Shown: positions 25,181-34,655, numbered from the stretch's first letter. The stretch: 50,944 nt of DNA from Prevotella sp. (GCA_016281055.1 JAEEHW010000071.1:1-50944), one strand, 5' to 3'. Translations and numbers: made by a program. Notes: generated by a model not told the origin, from the letters alone.

Positions 25181-26170
25181 ATGAAAAAGACAATAGCAAT
25201 CATTTGCGGAGGCGACTCATCTGAGCATGATGTGTCGCTACGTTCGGGAGCGGGCATTTACTCGTTTTTCAACAAGGACAAGTACAACTGCTACATCGTT
25301 GACCTGAAGAAGGGCGACTGGCATGTAAACCTCAGCGACGGCACACAGGCTGAGATTGACAAGAATGACTTCTCGTTCGTGGAGAAGGGCGAAAAGAAGA
25401 CCTTCGACTACGCATATATAACAATACACGGCACACCGGGCGAGAACGGTGTGTTGCAGGGTTACTTCGACCTCATCGGCATGCCCTACTCTACCAGCGG
25501 TGTACTGGTGGAAGCACTGACTTTCGACAAGTTCGTACTGAACAACTACCTGCGCACATTCGGCATCAGCGTTGCGGAGAGCATATTGGTGCGCAAAGGC
25601 GAGGAGAACAGCATAACCGACGAGAAGGTGAAGGCCACAGTGGGCTATCCATGTTTCGTAAAGCCTGCTGCCGACGGTTCTTCATTCGGCGTCAGCAAGG
25701 TAAAGGAATTCTCAGAAATGCAGAAAGCCCTTGACCTGGCATTCGGAGAGAGCGACACTGTGATGATAGAAGGTTTCCTCGAGGGAATGGAAATATCTCA
25801 GGGTGTATATAAGACAAAGGAGAAGAGTGTAGTGCTGCCTGCCACCGAGGTGGTCAGCGAGAACGAGTTCTTCGACTACGATGCAAAGTACAACGGACAG
25901 GTGCAGGAGATAACACCGGCACGTCTGCCACAGGAGGTCAGCGAGCGTGTTGACAAAATCACGTCTGCCATCTACGACATCCTTCACGCCAACGGCATCA
26001 TCCGCGTGGACTATATAATAAAGGATGCCCAAGACCCGGCAAAGGCACAAATCCGTATGCTTGAGATAAACACTACGCCGGGCATGACGCCGACATCATT
26101 CATCCCACAGCAGGTTCGCGCTGCCGGACTCGACATGGGAGATGTGCTCAGTGAGATAGTTGAAGGCTGA
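25181..26170 (+). CDS. ddl: D-alanine--D-alanine ligase
   Basis: This ATP-grasp enzyme joins two D-Ala for peptidoglycan precursors. The 329-residue protein shows GGDSSEHDVSLRSG at the N terminus, ITIHGTPGENG, KPAADGSSFGVSK and the C-terminal MLEINTTPGMTPTSFIPQQ with metal-binding Glu and Asn. Length is normal. It is followed five bases later by a PlsC-like gene and probably leads an operon reaching the Gate-domain or radical SAM gene. Confidence 0.94.
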   Translation: MKKTIAIICGGDSSEHDVSLRSGAGIYSFFNKDKYNCYIVDLKKGDWHVNLSDGTQAEIDKNDFSFVEKGEKKTFDYAYITIHGTPGENGVLQGYFDLIGMPYSTSGVLVEALTFDKFVLNNYLRTFGISVAESILVRKGEENSITDEKVKATVGYPCFVKPAADGSSFGVSKVKEFSEMQKALDLAFGESDTVMIEGFLEGMEISQGVYKTKEKSVVLPATEVVSENEFFDYDAKYNGQVQEITPARLPQEVSERVDKITSAIYDILHANGIIRVDYIIKDAQDPAKAQIRMLEINTTPGMTPTSFIPQQVRAAGLDMGDVLSEIVEG

Positions 26171-26175
26171 AAGAT

Positions 26176-27354
26176 ATGACAATACACGATTTCGACGAAA
26201 TACGACCATACGAACCAGAGGAAATGCCTGTGGTGTTTGAAGAACTGCTCAACGACAGGCAGTTCAACCTTGTGATGAAAGGCATGGCACCATGGTTGCC
26301 CAAGGCAGTACGCAACTGGATGCTGCGAATGCTTTTCAAGGGTGTGAAGTCATCGCAGGACTTTCAGGTGCGATTCATGAAACCCGTAGTGAGATTCATC
26401 ACATGGCGATGCACCAAAGGAACATCCTTCGGTTATCCTGATGGATTCGACAAACACGGCAGGTATATCTTCATGTCCAACCACCGCGACATTGTGCTTG
26501 ACTCCGCCTTCCTCGACCTCATGATACATGACGACGGCTTTGACCGCACATGCGAGATCGGCATCGGTGACAACCTGCTGATATATCCATGGATAAAGAA
26601 ACTGGTGAGGATGAACAAGGCATTTACCGTGCGCCGCGGACTGACGGCACACGAGATGATGCGCTCGTCAATGCTGATGAGCCAGTACATACACTTTGCA
26701 GTGAACGACAAGCAGGAGAACATCTGGATAGCACAGCGCGAGGGACGTGCCAAGGACTCCGACGACCGCACACAGGATTCAGTGCTTAAGATGTTTGCCA
26801 TGGGCGCACCAGAAGAGTGCGGCGGCAGCGTAATAGAGGCATTGAAACACCTCCATATAGCACCACTGACGATAAGTTATGAGCACGACCCATGCGACTA
26901 CCTCAAGGCTGAGGAATTTCAATTCAAACGCGACGTACAGGGATGGAAGAAGTCGAAGCAGGACGACCTGCTTAACATGAAGACCGGCATACTGGGCAAG
27001 AAAGGCAAGGTGCACTACGAATTGTCACCATGCATAGACCCGTGGCTCGACACTCTCGACCCCACGTTGCCTAAGAAGGAGATATTCCGCCTCGTGGCAG
27101 AGCACATAGACCGTGAGATACATTCACGCTATCGCCTGTATCCGTGCAACTGGATTGCCATGGACGAACTGGACGGTACGGACAACAGCGACAAATACAC
27201 GGTGAAAGACAAAAAGGAATTTGAGGAATATCTGGCAGGACAGATAAAGAAGGTGCGTGTGCCAACCCCCGACGTACCGTTCTTGCGTGAGCGTATGCTG
27301 ACGATGTATGCAAACCCCGTGCGCAATTTCCTCGCCTCACAGAATACAAAGTAA
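26176..27354 (+). CDS. PlsC-type acyltransferase (glycerophosphate acyltransferase-like)
   Basis: The 392-residue protein has the acyltransferase motif NHRDIVLD (102-109) and QREGRAKDSDD, which fits the EGR block of glycerol-3-phosphate/lysophosphatidate acyltransferases. It is longer than PlsC (about 250) because of an extra C-terminal region of about 150 residues. No membrane helix is evident. Role: probably acylation of a glycerolipid or other hydroxy acceptor at the inner membrane. It lies between ddl and a lipoprotein gene, all closely spaced. Confidence 0.82.
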   Translation: MTIHDFDEIRPYEPEEMPVVFEELLNDRQFNLVMKGMAPWLPKAVRNWMLRMLFKGVKSSQDFQVRFMKPVVRFITWRCTKGTSFGYPDGFDKHGRYIFMSNHRDIVLDSAFLDLMIHDDGFDRTCEIGIGDNLLIYPWIKKLVRMNKAFTVRRGLTAHEMMRSSMLMSQYIHFAVNDKQENIWIAQREGRAKDSDDRTQDSVLKMFAMGAPEECGGSVIEALKHLHIAPLTISYEHDPCDYLKAEEFQFKRDVQGWKKSKQDDLLNMKTGILGKKGKVHYELSPCIDPWLDTLDPTLPKKEIFRLVAEHIDREIHSRYRLYPCNWIAMDELDGTDNSDKYTVKDKKEFEEYLAGQIKKVRVPTPDVPFLRERMLTMYANPVRNFLASQNTK

Positions 27355-27358
27355 ACAA

Positions 27359-28000
27359 GTGAGAAAAGCAATATACATATTGTTGTTGTCCATGTTCGCC
27401 ATCGTATCATGCGATTACACTGGTTATGAGACCGGCGATGGCGAATACTCCAACCTGCGTGCAGAGTATGCTGACATCACCGTGAAGCAAGGCAAGGTGG
27501 TGAGCATCGTCACCGACAACGACGAAAATCTTGTGGTGCCCTCATCGTTTGCATATTCAGAAAAGAAAGACACGACAGTGCGCCGGTTGCTGTATTACAA
27601 CTATTACGACGCCACACAGCCCATACAAGTGGTGGGACAGAAAAGCGTCAACATGACAATTCCATTAATGTGGGAAGGACAGGAGAACGCCAAGACCGAC
27701 CCGCTGACAGTGAGTGCCGTATGGATGTCGGCAAACAAGCGCTATCTTAACATGCAACTGGGGATAATGGTAGGGAGCACCGAATCAGAGGCCGCACAGT
27801 CAATAGTGCTGCGGTGCGATTCCGTAAGTACACACAACAAAGGTGCTATATGGCTGACACTGTGCCATGACCAAGGCAACATCCCACAGTATTACACAAG
27901 AGAACTGCTGTTCAGCGTTTCAACAAAACTGTTGCCTGACACTATCCATCTCAAGGCAAACACATATTCGGGGCAACAGACACGCTTATTGATAAAATGA
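27359..28000 (+). CDS. Lipoprotein, NigD-like
   Basis: The start is GTG at 27359, four bases after the previous stop; it gives MRKAIYILLLSMFAIVSC, a clean lipoprotein signal with Cys18. The mature part of about 195 residues looks all-beta. Its opening (DYTGYETGDGEYSNLRAEYADI) and strand pattern resemble NigD-like lipoproteins of Bacteroidetes, whose function is not known. An upstream in-frame start would overlap the acyltransferase gene and bury the signal. Its stop overlaps the next start as ATGA. Confidence 0.72.
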   Translation: MRKAIYILLLSMFAIVSCDYTGYETGDGEYSNLRAEYADITVKQGKVVSIVTDNDENLVVPSSFAYSEKKDTTVRRLLYYNYYDATQPIQVVGQKSVNMTIPLMWEGQENAKTDPLTVSAVWMSANKRYLNMQLGIMVGSTESEAAQSIVLRCDSVSTHNKGAIWLTLCHDQGNIPQYYTRELLFSVSTKLLPDTIHLKANTYSGQQTRLLIK

Positions 28001-28953
28001 ATTTGTTTCCACACACGCAAACACATCTGCAGTCTTGGCTCATACGCATTCTGCGCATTCTGCGCAAGGCATTGTATCCTTCAGTCAAGACTACACTGTG
28101 GCTGTTGCGCATAATGCTGCCAGTATCTCTCTTGGTCACCATACTCCAGTATTTCGGAGTGATTGCATGGATAGCACAATACCTCAACCCCGTCTTTCAA
28201 TACATGGGATTGCCCGGTGCATCTGCCATTGCCTTCGTCACTGGAGCATCAGTCACCACATACGCCTGTCTGGCGGTCATGCTGTCAATGCAGCTGACAA
28301 TGCGCGAAGCAACCATCATAGCCATCATGGTTTTAATATGCCACGCATTGCCAATGGAATGCGCCGTAGTGAAACGCGTAGGCTCTAATCCTTGGCGCAT
28401 GGCAGCGCTCCGCATCGGGGCAGCCTTCCTTGCCGCCTTCTACCTCAACGCTGTCTTGCCCGACATGCCACAACCCTTCAGCATGCAACCGACAATGGCG
28501 GGTGGCGAGACAACCATCATGCAACTGGCTGAACAATGGGCATGGTCATCACTGCGGCTGAGCCTTATGATATTCGGCATCATATATGCACTCATGGTCA
28601 TACAACGCGTATTTGAGCGCCTTGGCATCATGACGCTGCTCACCCGCCCACTGCGCCCACTGATGCGTTTCTTCGGATTGCCCGAGAACTCCTCATACCT
28701 GTGGCTCGTAGGCAACGTGCTCGGCATCAGCTACGGTTCTGCCGCCATGATAGACCTTGAGGAACGCGGACAGATAACGCGTGAGGAAGCCAATGAGGTG
28801 AACTACCACCTCATCATGAACCACTCCATGCTCGAAGACACCCTCGTTTTCGCTACGGCAGGTGTGTCGGCATTGTGGATCTTATCCACGCGCATGCTTT
28901 TCGCATTCCTGCTTGTATGGGGAAGACGAGGAGTGAAATGGTTGAAGAAATAA
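27997..28953 (+). CDS. Nucleoside-recognition (Gate) domain membrane protein
   Basis: The 318-residue protein has about seven hydrophobic segments and two repeats of the Gate type (LPGASAIAFVTGASVTTYACLAV; LVGNVLGISYGSAAM). Gate domains occur in nucleoside transporters and in SpmA/SpmB-like proteins. The substrate is not known. The start codon overlaps the lipoprotein stop, so the two are translationally coupled and may work together. Confidence 0.8.
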   Translation: MNLFPHTQTHLQSWLIRILRILRKALYPSVKTTLWLLRIMLPVSLLVTILQYFGVIAWIAQYLNPVFQYMGLPGASAIAFVTGASVTTYACLAVMLSMQLTMREATIIAIMVLICHALPMECAVVKRVGSNPWRMAALRIGAAFLAAFYLNAVLPDMPQPFSMQPTMAGGETTIMQLAEQWAWSSLRLSLMIFGIIYALMVIQRVFERLGIMTLLTRPLRPLMRFFGLPENSSYLWLVGNVLGISYGSAAMIDLEERGQITREEANEVNYHLIMNHSMLEDTLVFATAGVSALWILSTRMLFAFLLVWGRRGVKWLKK

Positions 28954-28979
28954 GTTTGTCGTTTTTTATTAATATAATT

Positions 28980-29759
28980 ATGTCAACAATTATATATCCA
29001 TCACCGATTTTCGGTCCTGTACACAGTCGCCGCCTGGGTGTCTCACTGGGTGTAAACCTCATGCCCGGCGATGGCAAGGTATGCTCGTTTGACTGTATAT
29101 ACTGCGAATGTGGCTTCAATGCGGACTACCGTCCCCATGCCAAACGCCCCACACGTGAGGAGGTGCGCACGGCGTTGTCCGACGTACTCCGTCAACGACA
29201 CAAGAACGGTGAGCCGTTGGATGTCATCACCTTCGCTGGCAACGGCGAACCCACCGGGCATCCAGACTTTCCCGCCATCATTGACGACACCATAGAGATA
29301 CGCAACAGATTCTTCCCGGAAGCAAAGGTGTCGGTACTCAGCAATGCTACATATATATATAAGGAGAATATACGCGAAGCATTGATGAAGGTTGACAACA
29401 ATATTCAGAAACTTGACACCGTCAATGCTGCATATATAGAAAAGGTGGACCGCCCTGTTTCTTCTTCATACGATGTGGAGGACGTGGTGAAGAACCTGAT
29501 GTCCTTCCAAGGTCACGTAATCATACAGACAATGTTCATGACCGGTGATTATCATGGCGAGTCGGTTGACAACACTACGGAAGAATATGTAGCCCCGTGG
29601 CTTGACGCGGTAAAGAAGATAGCACCACAGCAGGTCATGATTTACACCATAGACCGCGAGACACCTGCACACGGATTACGCAAAGCCACACCAGAGGTGC
29701 TCGACAATATCAAATCACGCGTTGAGGCTATCGGCATATCATGCCAGGCCAGTTATTAA
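28980..29759 (+). CDS. Radical SAM protein (COG0731-like)
   Basis: The ATG at 28980 gives 259 residues; earlier in-frame starts would overlap the Gate gene. Cys35, Cys39 and Cys42 in CSFDCIYC form the CxxxCxxC cluster site, with a further Cys44. The opening SPIFGPVHSRRLGVSLG and the TFAGNGEPTGHPDF motif are typical of this uncharacterised radical SAM group, distantly related to TYW1 and MoaA. Its reaction is not known. Confidence 0.86.
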   Translation: MSTIIYPSPIFGPVHSRRLGVSLGVNLMPGDGKVCSFDCIYCECGFNADYRPHAKRPTREEVRTALSDVLRQRHKNGEPLDVITFAGNGEPTGHPDFPAIIDDTIEIRNRFFPEAKVSVLSNATYIYKENIREALMKVDNNIQKLDTVNAAYIEKVDRPVSSSYDVEDVVKNLMSFQGHVIIQTMFMTGDYHGESVDNTTEEYVAPWLDAVKKIAPQQVMIYTIDRETPAHGLRKATPEVLDNIKSRVEAIGISCQASY

Positions 29760-29787
29760 TCGTAAAACTTTTAAAAGGAGAACGAGC

Positions 29788-30930
29788 ATGAAGATTCTAT
29801 ACATGACACCTAGCACATATAATAGTGGAGGAACGGAGCACATATTGTCAATGAAAGTGAATTATCTGGTGCGCAAAGCTGCTTATGAAGTCGTTATAGT
29901 CACAACAGACCAGAAAAACCGTGAGAATTTCTTCGAATTTGACGAAAGTGTGCGCCACTATGATATAGGGTTGAACTATGAAGATGATTTTCAAAAGAAT
30001 CTAATTGCCAAGGCGGTTTCCCACTATTACAAAAATCATGTGTACAAAAAGCGCTTAATGGCTATAGTGCAGAAAGAGCGACCAGATATATGTGTATCTT
30101 TGTTTGGAAAGGAAATAGATTTCCTATATAAGATGAAACTCCCTTGCAAGACTGTAGCGGAATTACATTTCAACAAAATGTTCCGCTATGATTTTCTCAT
30201 GTCTCATCATCAGGGATGGATTTGGAAACAAATAGGACTTCATGAGGTCAAACGAATGGTTAAGGAGACAAAGTCATTAGACCGTCTTGTTGTACTCACC
30301 AAAGAGGATTTAGAGCAATGGAAGAATACCAATGACAATGTCTTCCAAATATATAATCCATTACCTTACGAAGGAAATAAAGTGGCAGAATTGGGAAACA
30401 AGAGCCTTATCTCTGTTGGCAGGCTATGTCAACAGAAAAATTACAGTTCACTAATACGTGCTTGGCGGTCAGTGTATCAGCGGCATCCCGACTGGCACAT
30501 GAACATATGGGGGGATGGTGAGATGCATGACCAACTGCAGCAAGAGATAGTTCAATATGGTTTGGAGAATGTGTTTCATCTTTGTGGGCGTACCGAAAAC
30601 ATCAAAGAGAAATATCTGGAAAGTTCAGCATACGTGATGTCTTCTCGTTACGAAGGCTTCCCAATGGTGTTATTGGAAGCTGCTTCATTTGGCTTGCCCA
30701 TGATTTCTTACTCTTGTTATTGTGGCCCTAAAGACATCATCAAGGATGGCGAAAATGGTTTTCTTGTCAAGCAAGATGACGAACAAGGATTGGCCGATAC
30801 AATTTGTCGTGTAATAGAGGACACAGTGCTTCGCAGGACATTAGGACACCAAGCCAAGCAGTTTTCTCGTTGTTTCTTACAGGAGAACATTCTTTCTCTT
30901 TGGCCAAATTTCTTCAGGGAACTATGTTAA
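29788..30930 (+). CDS. GT4 family glycosyltransferase
   Basis: The ATG at 29788 follows AAAAGGAGAACGAGC, one of the few good Shine-Dalgarno-like sites here; it gives 380 residues. The GT-B fold is shown by the N-terminal STYNSGGTEHILSMKVNYL, then ISVGRLCQQKNYSSLIRAW and SSRYEGFPMVLLEAASFGLP, the last being the GT4 nucleotide-sugar site. It should add a sugar to a lipid-linked or surface glycan. It is more AT-rich than its upstream neighbours and far from the polysaccharide locus. Its last 17 bases overlap the end of rmuC. Confidence 0.88.
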   Translation: MKILYMTPSTYNSGGTEHILSMKVNYLVRKAAYEVVIVTTDQKNRENFFEFDESVRHYDIGLNYEDDFQKNLIAKAVSHYYKNHVYKKRLMAIVQKERPDICVSLFGKEIDFLYKMKLPCKTVAELHFNKMFRYDFLMSHHQGWIWKQIGLHEVKRMVKETKSLDRLVVLTKEDLEQWKNTNDNVFQIYNPLPYEGNKVAELGNKSLISVGRLCQQKNYSSLIRAWRSVYQRHPDWHMNIWGDGEMHDQLQQEIVQYGLENVFHLCGRTENIKEKYLESSAYVMSSRYEGFPMVLLEAASFGLPMISYSCYCGPKDIIKDGENGFLVKQDDEQGLADTICRVIEDTVLRRTLGHQAKQFSRCFLQENILSLWPNFFRELC

Positions 30931-32419
30931 TCATCTCGACTTTTTCATTACCTTCATTCCTGATTTCATCCTCATCCGTGAGCGACTGCATCTTCTCTGG
31001 TATCTGCTTGGCAGGCGTGACACCATACTGACGGAGGTTTTCAAGACGCTTTGAGAGATTGCCGCGACCTTCGCGCAACTGTCCCAGACCTTTGTCGTAT
31101 GTGGTACGCGCAGTGTTGAGTTGATTGCCTAGTTTCACGTATTCCTCCACAAAGGTGCAGTATTTGTCGTACATGTCTGACGCAGCCTTCAGTATCTCAC
31201 GGTTGTTCTTCTCCTGACGCGTGTTCTGCCATGTGAGGAACATCAGTCTTAGCACCACCATAAGGTTTGTGGGGTTGATAATCAACACACCTTTCTGATA
31301 AGCCTTCGAACCAAGCTGCGGGTCGCGGTTCATGGCAAGAATGTAACTACCTTCGTTTGGCACAAACATAAGCACCATGGGGATTGCCCGTTCAACCTCC
31401 TTGTCATATTTCATGTCTGAAAGTTCCACGACATGCTGCCAGATTGAATCGTAGTTAGCCTTTATGGCCGCCTGACGTTCTTCGTCTGTCTCGGCCCCTA
31501 CATAGTCTGTATATGCAGTGAGCGACACCTTGGAGTCGATGACGATGCGCGAACCGTTGGCGCTTTTCACTATAATGTCGGGACGTATGTTTGCACCACT
31601 GTCGGTTTTCACATTCTCCTGCACGAAATACTCTTCCCCCCTGCGCAGTCCACTGTCACGCAATATGTTTTCAAGCACCTGCTCGCCCCAGTCACCCTGC
31701 ACCTTTCCTCGGTTCTTCAATGCGGCAGCAAGACTCTGCGTGGTCTTGTCGCGCTCCTTGTCATGCTCAAAGACTGCCTTGATGCTAGCTGCCAATGCTG
31801 AAGTGTTCTTCGACTGTTCCAGTTTGTTGTCATCGACAAGGCGGTGCAGTTCTTCCAACTGTTTTTTCAATGGATCCACAATCTGGCTCATCTGCTGCGT
31901 ATTGGTCTGCCGCATACTTTCCATGCGTTCCTCCGCTTCCTGTTTCAAGCGTTCCATGCGCTCGGAAGCCTCACGTTTGAGTATGTCGGAACGGTCTGCC
32001 ATCTCACGTTCAAACTGTGCACGCATCTGTTCGCGAGCCAGTTTTAGTTCAGTCTGAAACCTTTCCTGCCGTTCCTCCTCATCTTTCTTCGCCTGTTCGT
32101 TGGCAGCCTTGAGCAAACTCTGCGTTGACTCCAATGCGGCACGCAACTGGGTATTCTCCTCCACCAGTCCTTCGCTCTTGCTCTGCCAACTGGCTCTGTC
32201 AGTCTTGTATTCCTCCTGTGCCTTATCCCTGTCTGACTTCAATTCCTCTATCCTGCGCAGCCCCTCTGCCTTCTGCTCAGCAAGACGATGCTCGGCCTCA
32301 GCCTTCACTTCCTTCATTATCCTTGCACCGTCAGCCTTGTTTGACTTAATACGCATCTCGGCATACACGGCGTATGCTATTGCAATAAGTATTACTATTA
32401 TCAATAATGTCAATTCCAT
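30914..32419 (-). CDS. rmuC: RmuC-family DNA recombination/nuclease-like protein
   Basis: The 501-residue protein has an N-terminal membrane helix (3-20), a long charged coiled coil (about 25-235) and the RmuC domain (about 240-450), with KNRGKVQGDWGEQVLENIL and PDIIVKS...VIDSKVSL carrying PD-(D/E)xK-like residues. RmuC limits recombination at inverted repeats in E. coli, which is relevant given the many hairpin repeats here, though that link is inference. It ends by overlapping the convergent glycosyltransferase gene. Confidence 0.9.
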   Translation of the reverse strand: MELTLLIIVILIAIAYAVYAEMRIKSNKADGARIMKEVKAEAEHRLAEQKAEGLRRIEELKSDRDKAQEEYKTDRASWQSKSEGLVEENTQLRAALESTQSLLKAANEQAKKDEEERQERFQTELKLAREQMRAQFEREMADRSDILKREASERMERLKQEAEERMESMRQTNTQQMSQIVDPLKKQLEELHRLVDDNKLEQSKNTSALAASIKAVFEHDKERDKTTQSLAAALKNRGKVQGDWGEQVLENILRDSGLRRGEEYFVQENVKTDSGANIRPDIIVKSANGSRIVIDSKVSLTAYTDYVGAETDEERQAAIKANYDSIWQHVVELSDMKYDKEVERAIPMVLMFVPNEGSYILAMNRDPQLGSKAYQKGVLIINPTNLMVVLRLMFLTWQNTRQEKNNREILKAASDMYDKYCTFVEEYVKLGNQLNTARTTYDKGLGQLREGRGNLSKRLENLRQYGVTPAKQIPEKMQSLTDEDEIRNEGNEKVEMINIVP

Positions 32420-32475
32420 TTTTTATGTATGTTCTTATTCTATATATAATGTATGTGTTTATTTCTATGCCTGTG

Positions 32476-32507
32476 CAAAGTTACATCTTTTTCTCATAAC
32501 TGCCAAA
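32476..32507 (-). promoter_or_regulatory. Promoter of rmuC with a palindrome over the -33 site
   Basis: Minus strand: TTTG (32507-32504), 20 bp, TAACTTTG (32483-32476). TGCCAA-ACTA-TTGGCA (32501-32516) is a 6-bp inverted repeat over the -33 element and could be an operator. Confidence 0.7.
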
Positions 32508-32577
32508 CTATTGGCATTAAAAAGACTTGCATTATCACAACATACGACATACGACACTCCCCCGTCAATACCCGACG

Positions 32578-32665
32578 CTGGTACCGGCGATACCAACAGT
32601 TGGTACGATAGATACCTGATATTGGTACCGAAAATACCAGATGTTGGTACTCCGAATACCACTTT
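32578..32665. repeat. Tandem 22-bp array, GGTAC type
   Basis: Four contiguous 22-bp units share the form TTGGTAC, about 5 variable bases, ATACC, then 5-6 bases. Within each unit GGTA and TACC are inverted. There are no spacers, so it is not a CRISPR array. Confidence 0.75.
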
Positions 32666-32721
32666 TTCATACATTTTTGGTACAAATGCCTTTTTTAAGC
32701 CCAAAATTGCGGTTTTTTGCC

Positions 32722-32823
32722 TTGTGTGCGCACACAAACCTTGATTTATATCATTATTATGATGTTTTTTAATCAAAAAATTTGGAATTGTGTGCGCACA
32801 CAGTGAAAAAAGTAGTAACTTTG
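32722..32823 (+). promoter_or_regulatory. Twin palindromic operators and promoter of a small transcript
   Basis: TTGTGTGCGCACACAA (32722-32737) and TGTGTGCGCACACA (32789-32802) are perfect palindromes 66 bases apart. The second sits where the -33 box of the -7 element TAACTTTG (32816-32823) should be. This fits control by a dimeric repressor or activator. Confidence 0.65.
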
Positions 32824-32828
32824 CATCG

Positions 32829-32967
32829 TCAAAAAGAAAAAGCAAAGATAAAGATTGGTAAACAAAAAAGATTGATTGTAAGGATAACAAAATTTGCATA
32901 TTGTTTAGGTTAGTAGATATATTTTTTTAGAAGCTCTGCAAGTCGTGAGACCAGCAGAGTTTTTTTT
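32829..32967 (+). ncRNA. Candidate small RNA with own promoter and terminator
   Basis: The transcript from the operator-promoter at 32816-32823 would end at the hairpin and eight T residues at 32932-32967, giving about 140 nt. There is no convincing ORF; the body is A-rich and unstructured until the terminal hairpin. It could also be an attenuated leader of the DASS transporter, whose own -7 element lies 100 bases further on. Confidence 0.55.
32932..32967 (+). terminator. Intrinsic terminator of the candidate small RNA
   Basis: CTCTGC (32934-32939) pairs with GCAGAG (32954-32959), with an inner GTC/GAC, followed by eight T. Confidence 0.75.
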
Positions 32968-33066
32968 GTGCTTGAAAAATGGCAAGTGCAGTTTGCATAA
33001 TCTCTGAAAGTGAATAACGGAAAGTCTTTTTTCTTTGTCACCTTTTTTTATATTATAAAAAAGCAG

Positions 33067-33074
33067 TAACTTTG
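33067..33074 (+). promoter_or_regulatory. -7 element of the DASS transporter promoter
   Basis: TAACTTTG matches the consensus; the -33 region is T-rich without an exact TTTG at 19-20 bp. The remainder of 32968-33149 holds nothing else I recognise. Confidence 0.5.
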
Positions 33075-33149
33075 CAAACCCATAACGGAAGACAAAGCAA
33101 TATAAAAGATATAATTATCAACAGAAACAGCAAATAGAAAAAACAGAAG

Positions 33150-34655
33150 ATGTTTAAGAATTTCAATGGTATTCATCTTGTAGATGCTTATCACAAGATG
33201 CGTCAGGAAAAGAAATCACGCCCGTCGCGCGTGATGAAGAAAATCATCGAGGCCATAGTGGTGGCCATCATCACCCTAACAATCTGGAACCTGCCTACCA
33301 CAGCGTTTGGCATTGACGGCTTGACAGTGGTACAGCAGCGTATCATCGCCATCTTTGCCTTTGCAACATTAATGTGGGTATTGGAAGTGGTTCCCTCGTG
33401 GGCAACATCGGTAGCCATAATCGGTGCCATGCTTTTGTTCTGCAGCGATTCGGGTGTAAAATGGATGTGCAACGAAGAGGAAGTAGGCACACTGCTGTCA
33501 TACAAAGGTATTATGGGTTGTTTCGCAGACCCAGTCATCATGTTGTTCATCGGTGGTTTCATCCTCGCCATCGCAGCCACCAAGACAGGACTTGACGCAC
33601 AATTGGCAAAGAGTATGTTGAAGCCTTTTGGCAAGAAGAGTGAGAATGTATTGCTCGGTTTCCTCGTCATTACGGGTCTTTTCTCTATGTTTGTCAGCAA
33701 CACTGCCACTGCAGCCATGATGCTCACATTCCTGACACCGGTGTTCAAGCAGTTGCCTGCCAACGGCAAAGGACGCATCGCCCTGGCTCTCTCTATCCCC
33801 ATAGCTGCAAACCTCGGCGGTATGGGTACCCCAATCGGAACGCCACCGAACACCATAGCATTGAAATATCTCAACGACCCTGAAGGCATGAACCTCGGCA
33901 TAGGCTTCGGACAGTGGATGCTCTATATGTTCCCATTGGTCATTGTGCTGTTGTTCATCAGCTGGCTGCTGCTCAGAAAGATGTTCCCATTCTCTCAGAA
34001 GACTATCGAGCTGCACATCGACGGTGGAATGAAGGAGGGAATACACTCAAAGATTGTCATCGTTACATTCTTCATCACAGTACTTCTGTGGCTCCTTGAC
34101 ACAGTGACAGGAATAAACTCATATACCGTGGCATTTGTACCATTCGTGATATTCGCACTCACTGGCGTCATCACCCGAAAAGACCTTGAAGAACTCAACT
34201 GGTCTGTAATCTGGATGGTAGCAGGCGGTTTCGCACTGGGCTATGGCCTCAACAAGTCAGAACTGGCACAGCGTGCAGTGGAAACAATACCATTCGGTGA
34301 TTTCTCACCACTGTTCATACTCATTCTTTCTGGCCTGATCTGCTACGCTCTGAGCAACTTCATCAGCAACTCTGCTACTGCAGCCCTGCTGATGCCTATC
34401 CTCGTTGTAGTCTGCACCGCAATGGGTGACAAGTTGAACGGCATCGGAGGCACATCAACAGTGCTCATCGGCGTTGCCATCGCTGCATCAAGTGCAATGG
34501 TGCTCCCAATATCTACACCGCCGAATGCCATGGCATACGCCACAAACCTCGTAGAGCAGAAGGACATGGCCCGCATGGGTCTCATCGTAGGTATAATATC
34601 AATGTTGCTGGGCTACACAATGCTCTACATAATAGGCAACATGCACCTTCTCTAA
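33150..34655 (+). CDS. DASS/SLC13 family sodium-coupled anion symporter
   Basis: The 501-residue membrane protein shows the two SNT/SNS signatures of the family, SNTATAAMM and SNSATAALLMP. The matching substrate loops are GTPIGTPPNTIAL and PISTPPNAMAYA, as in VcINDY. These carriers import C4-dicarboxylates, citrate or sulfate with Na+. The second motif STPPNAM is more usual in dicarboxylate members. The Na+ gradient made by a pyrophosphatase such as the one at the left edge could drive it; that link is inference. A hairpin follows the stop. Confidence 0.9.
   Translation: MFKNFNGIHLVDAYHKMRQEKKSRPSRVMKKIIEAIVVAIITLTIWNLPTTAFGIDGLTVVQQRIIAIFAFATLMWVLEVVPSWATSVAIIGAMLLFCSDSGVKWMCNEEEVGTLLSYKGIMGCFADPVIMLFIGGFILAIAATKTGLDAQLAKSMLKPFGKKSENVLLGFLVITGLFSMFVSNTATAAMMLTFLTPVFKQLPANGKGRIALALSIPIAANLGGMGTPIGTPPNTIALKYLNDPEGMNLGIGFGQWMLYMFPLVIVLLFISWLLLRKMFPFSQKTIELHIDGGMKEGIHSKIVIVTFFITVLLWLLDTVTGINSYTVAFVPFVIFALTGVITRKDLEELNWSVIWMVAGGFALGYGLNKSELAQRAVETIPFGDFSPLFILILSGLICYALSNFISNSATAALLMPILVVVCTAMGDKLNGIGGTSTVLIGVAIAASSAMVLPISTPPNAMAYATNLVEQKDMARMGLIVGIISMLLGYTMLYIIGNMHLL

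Noticed and set aside
32465..32899. 144-codon minus-strand ORF over the 22-bp array and palindromes
   Set aside because: Its apparent protein repeats are only the translated 22-bp DNA units; it overlaps the rmuC promoter and the small RNA promoter.
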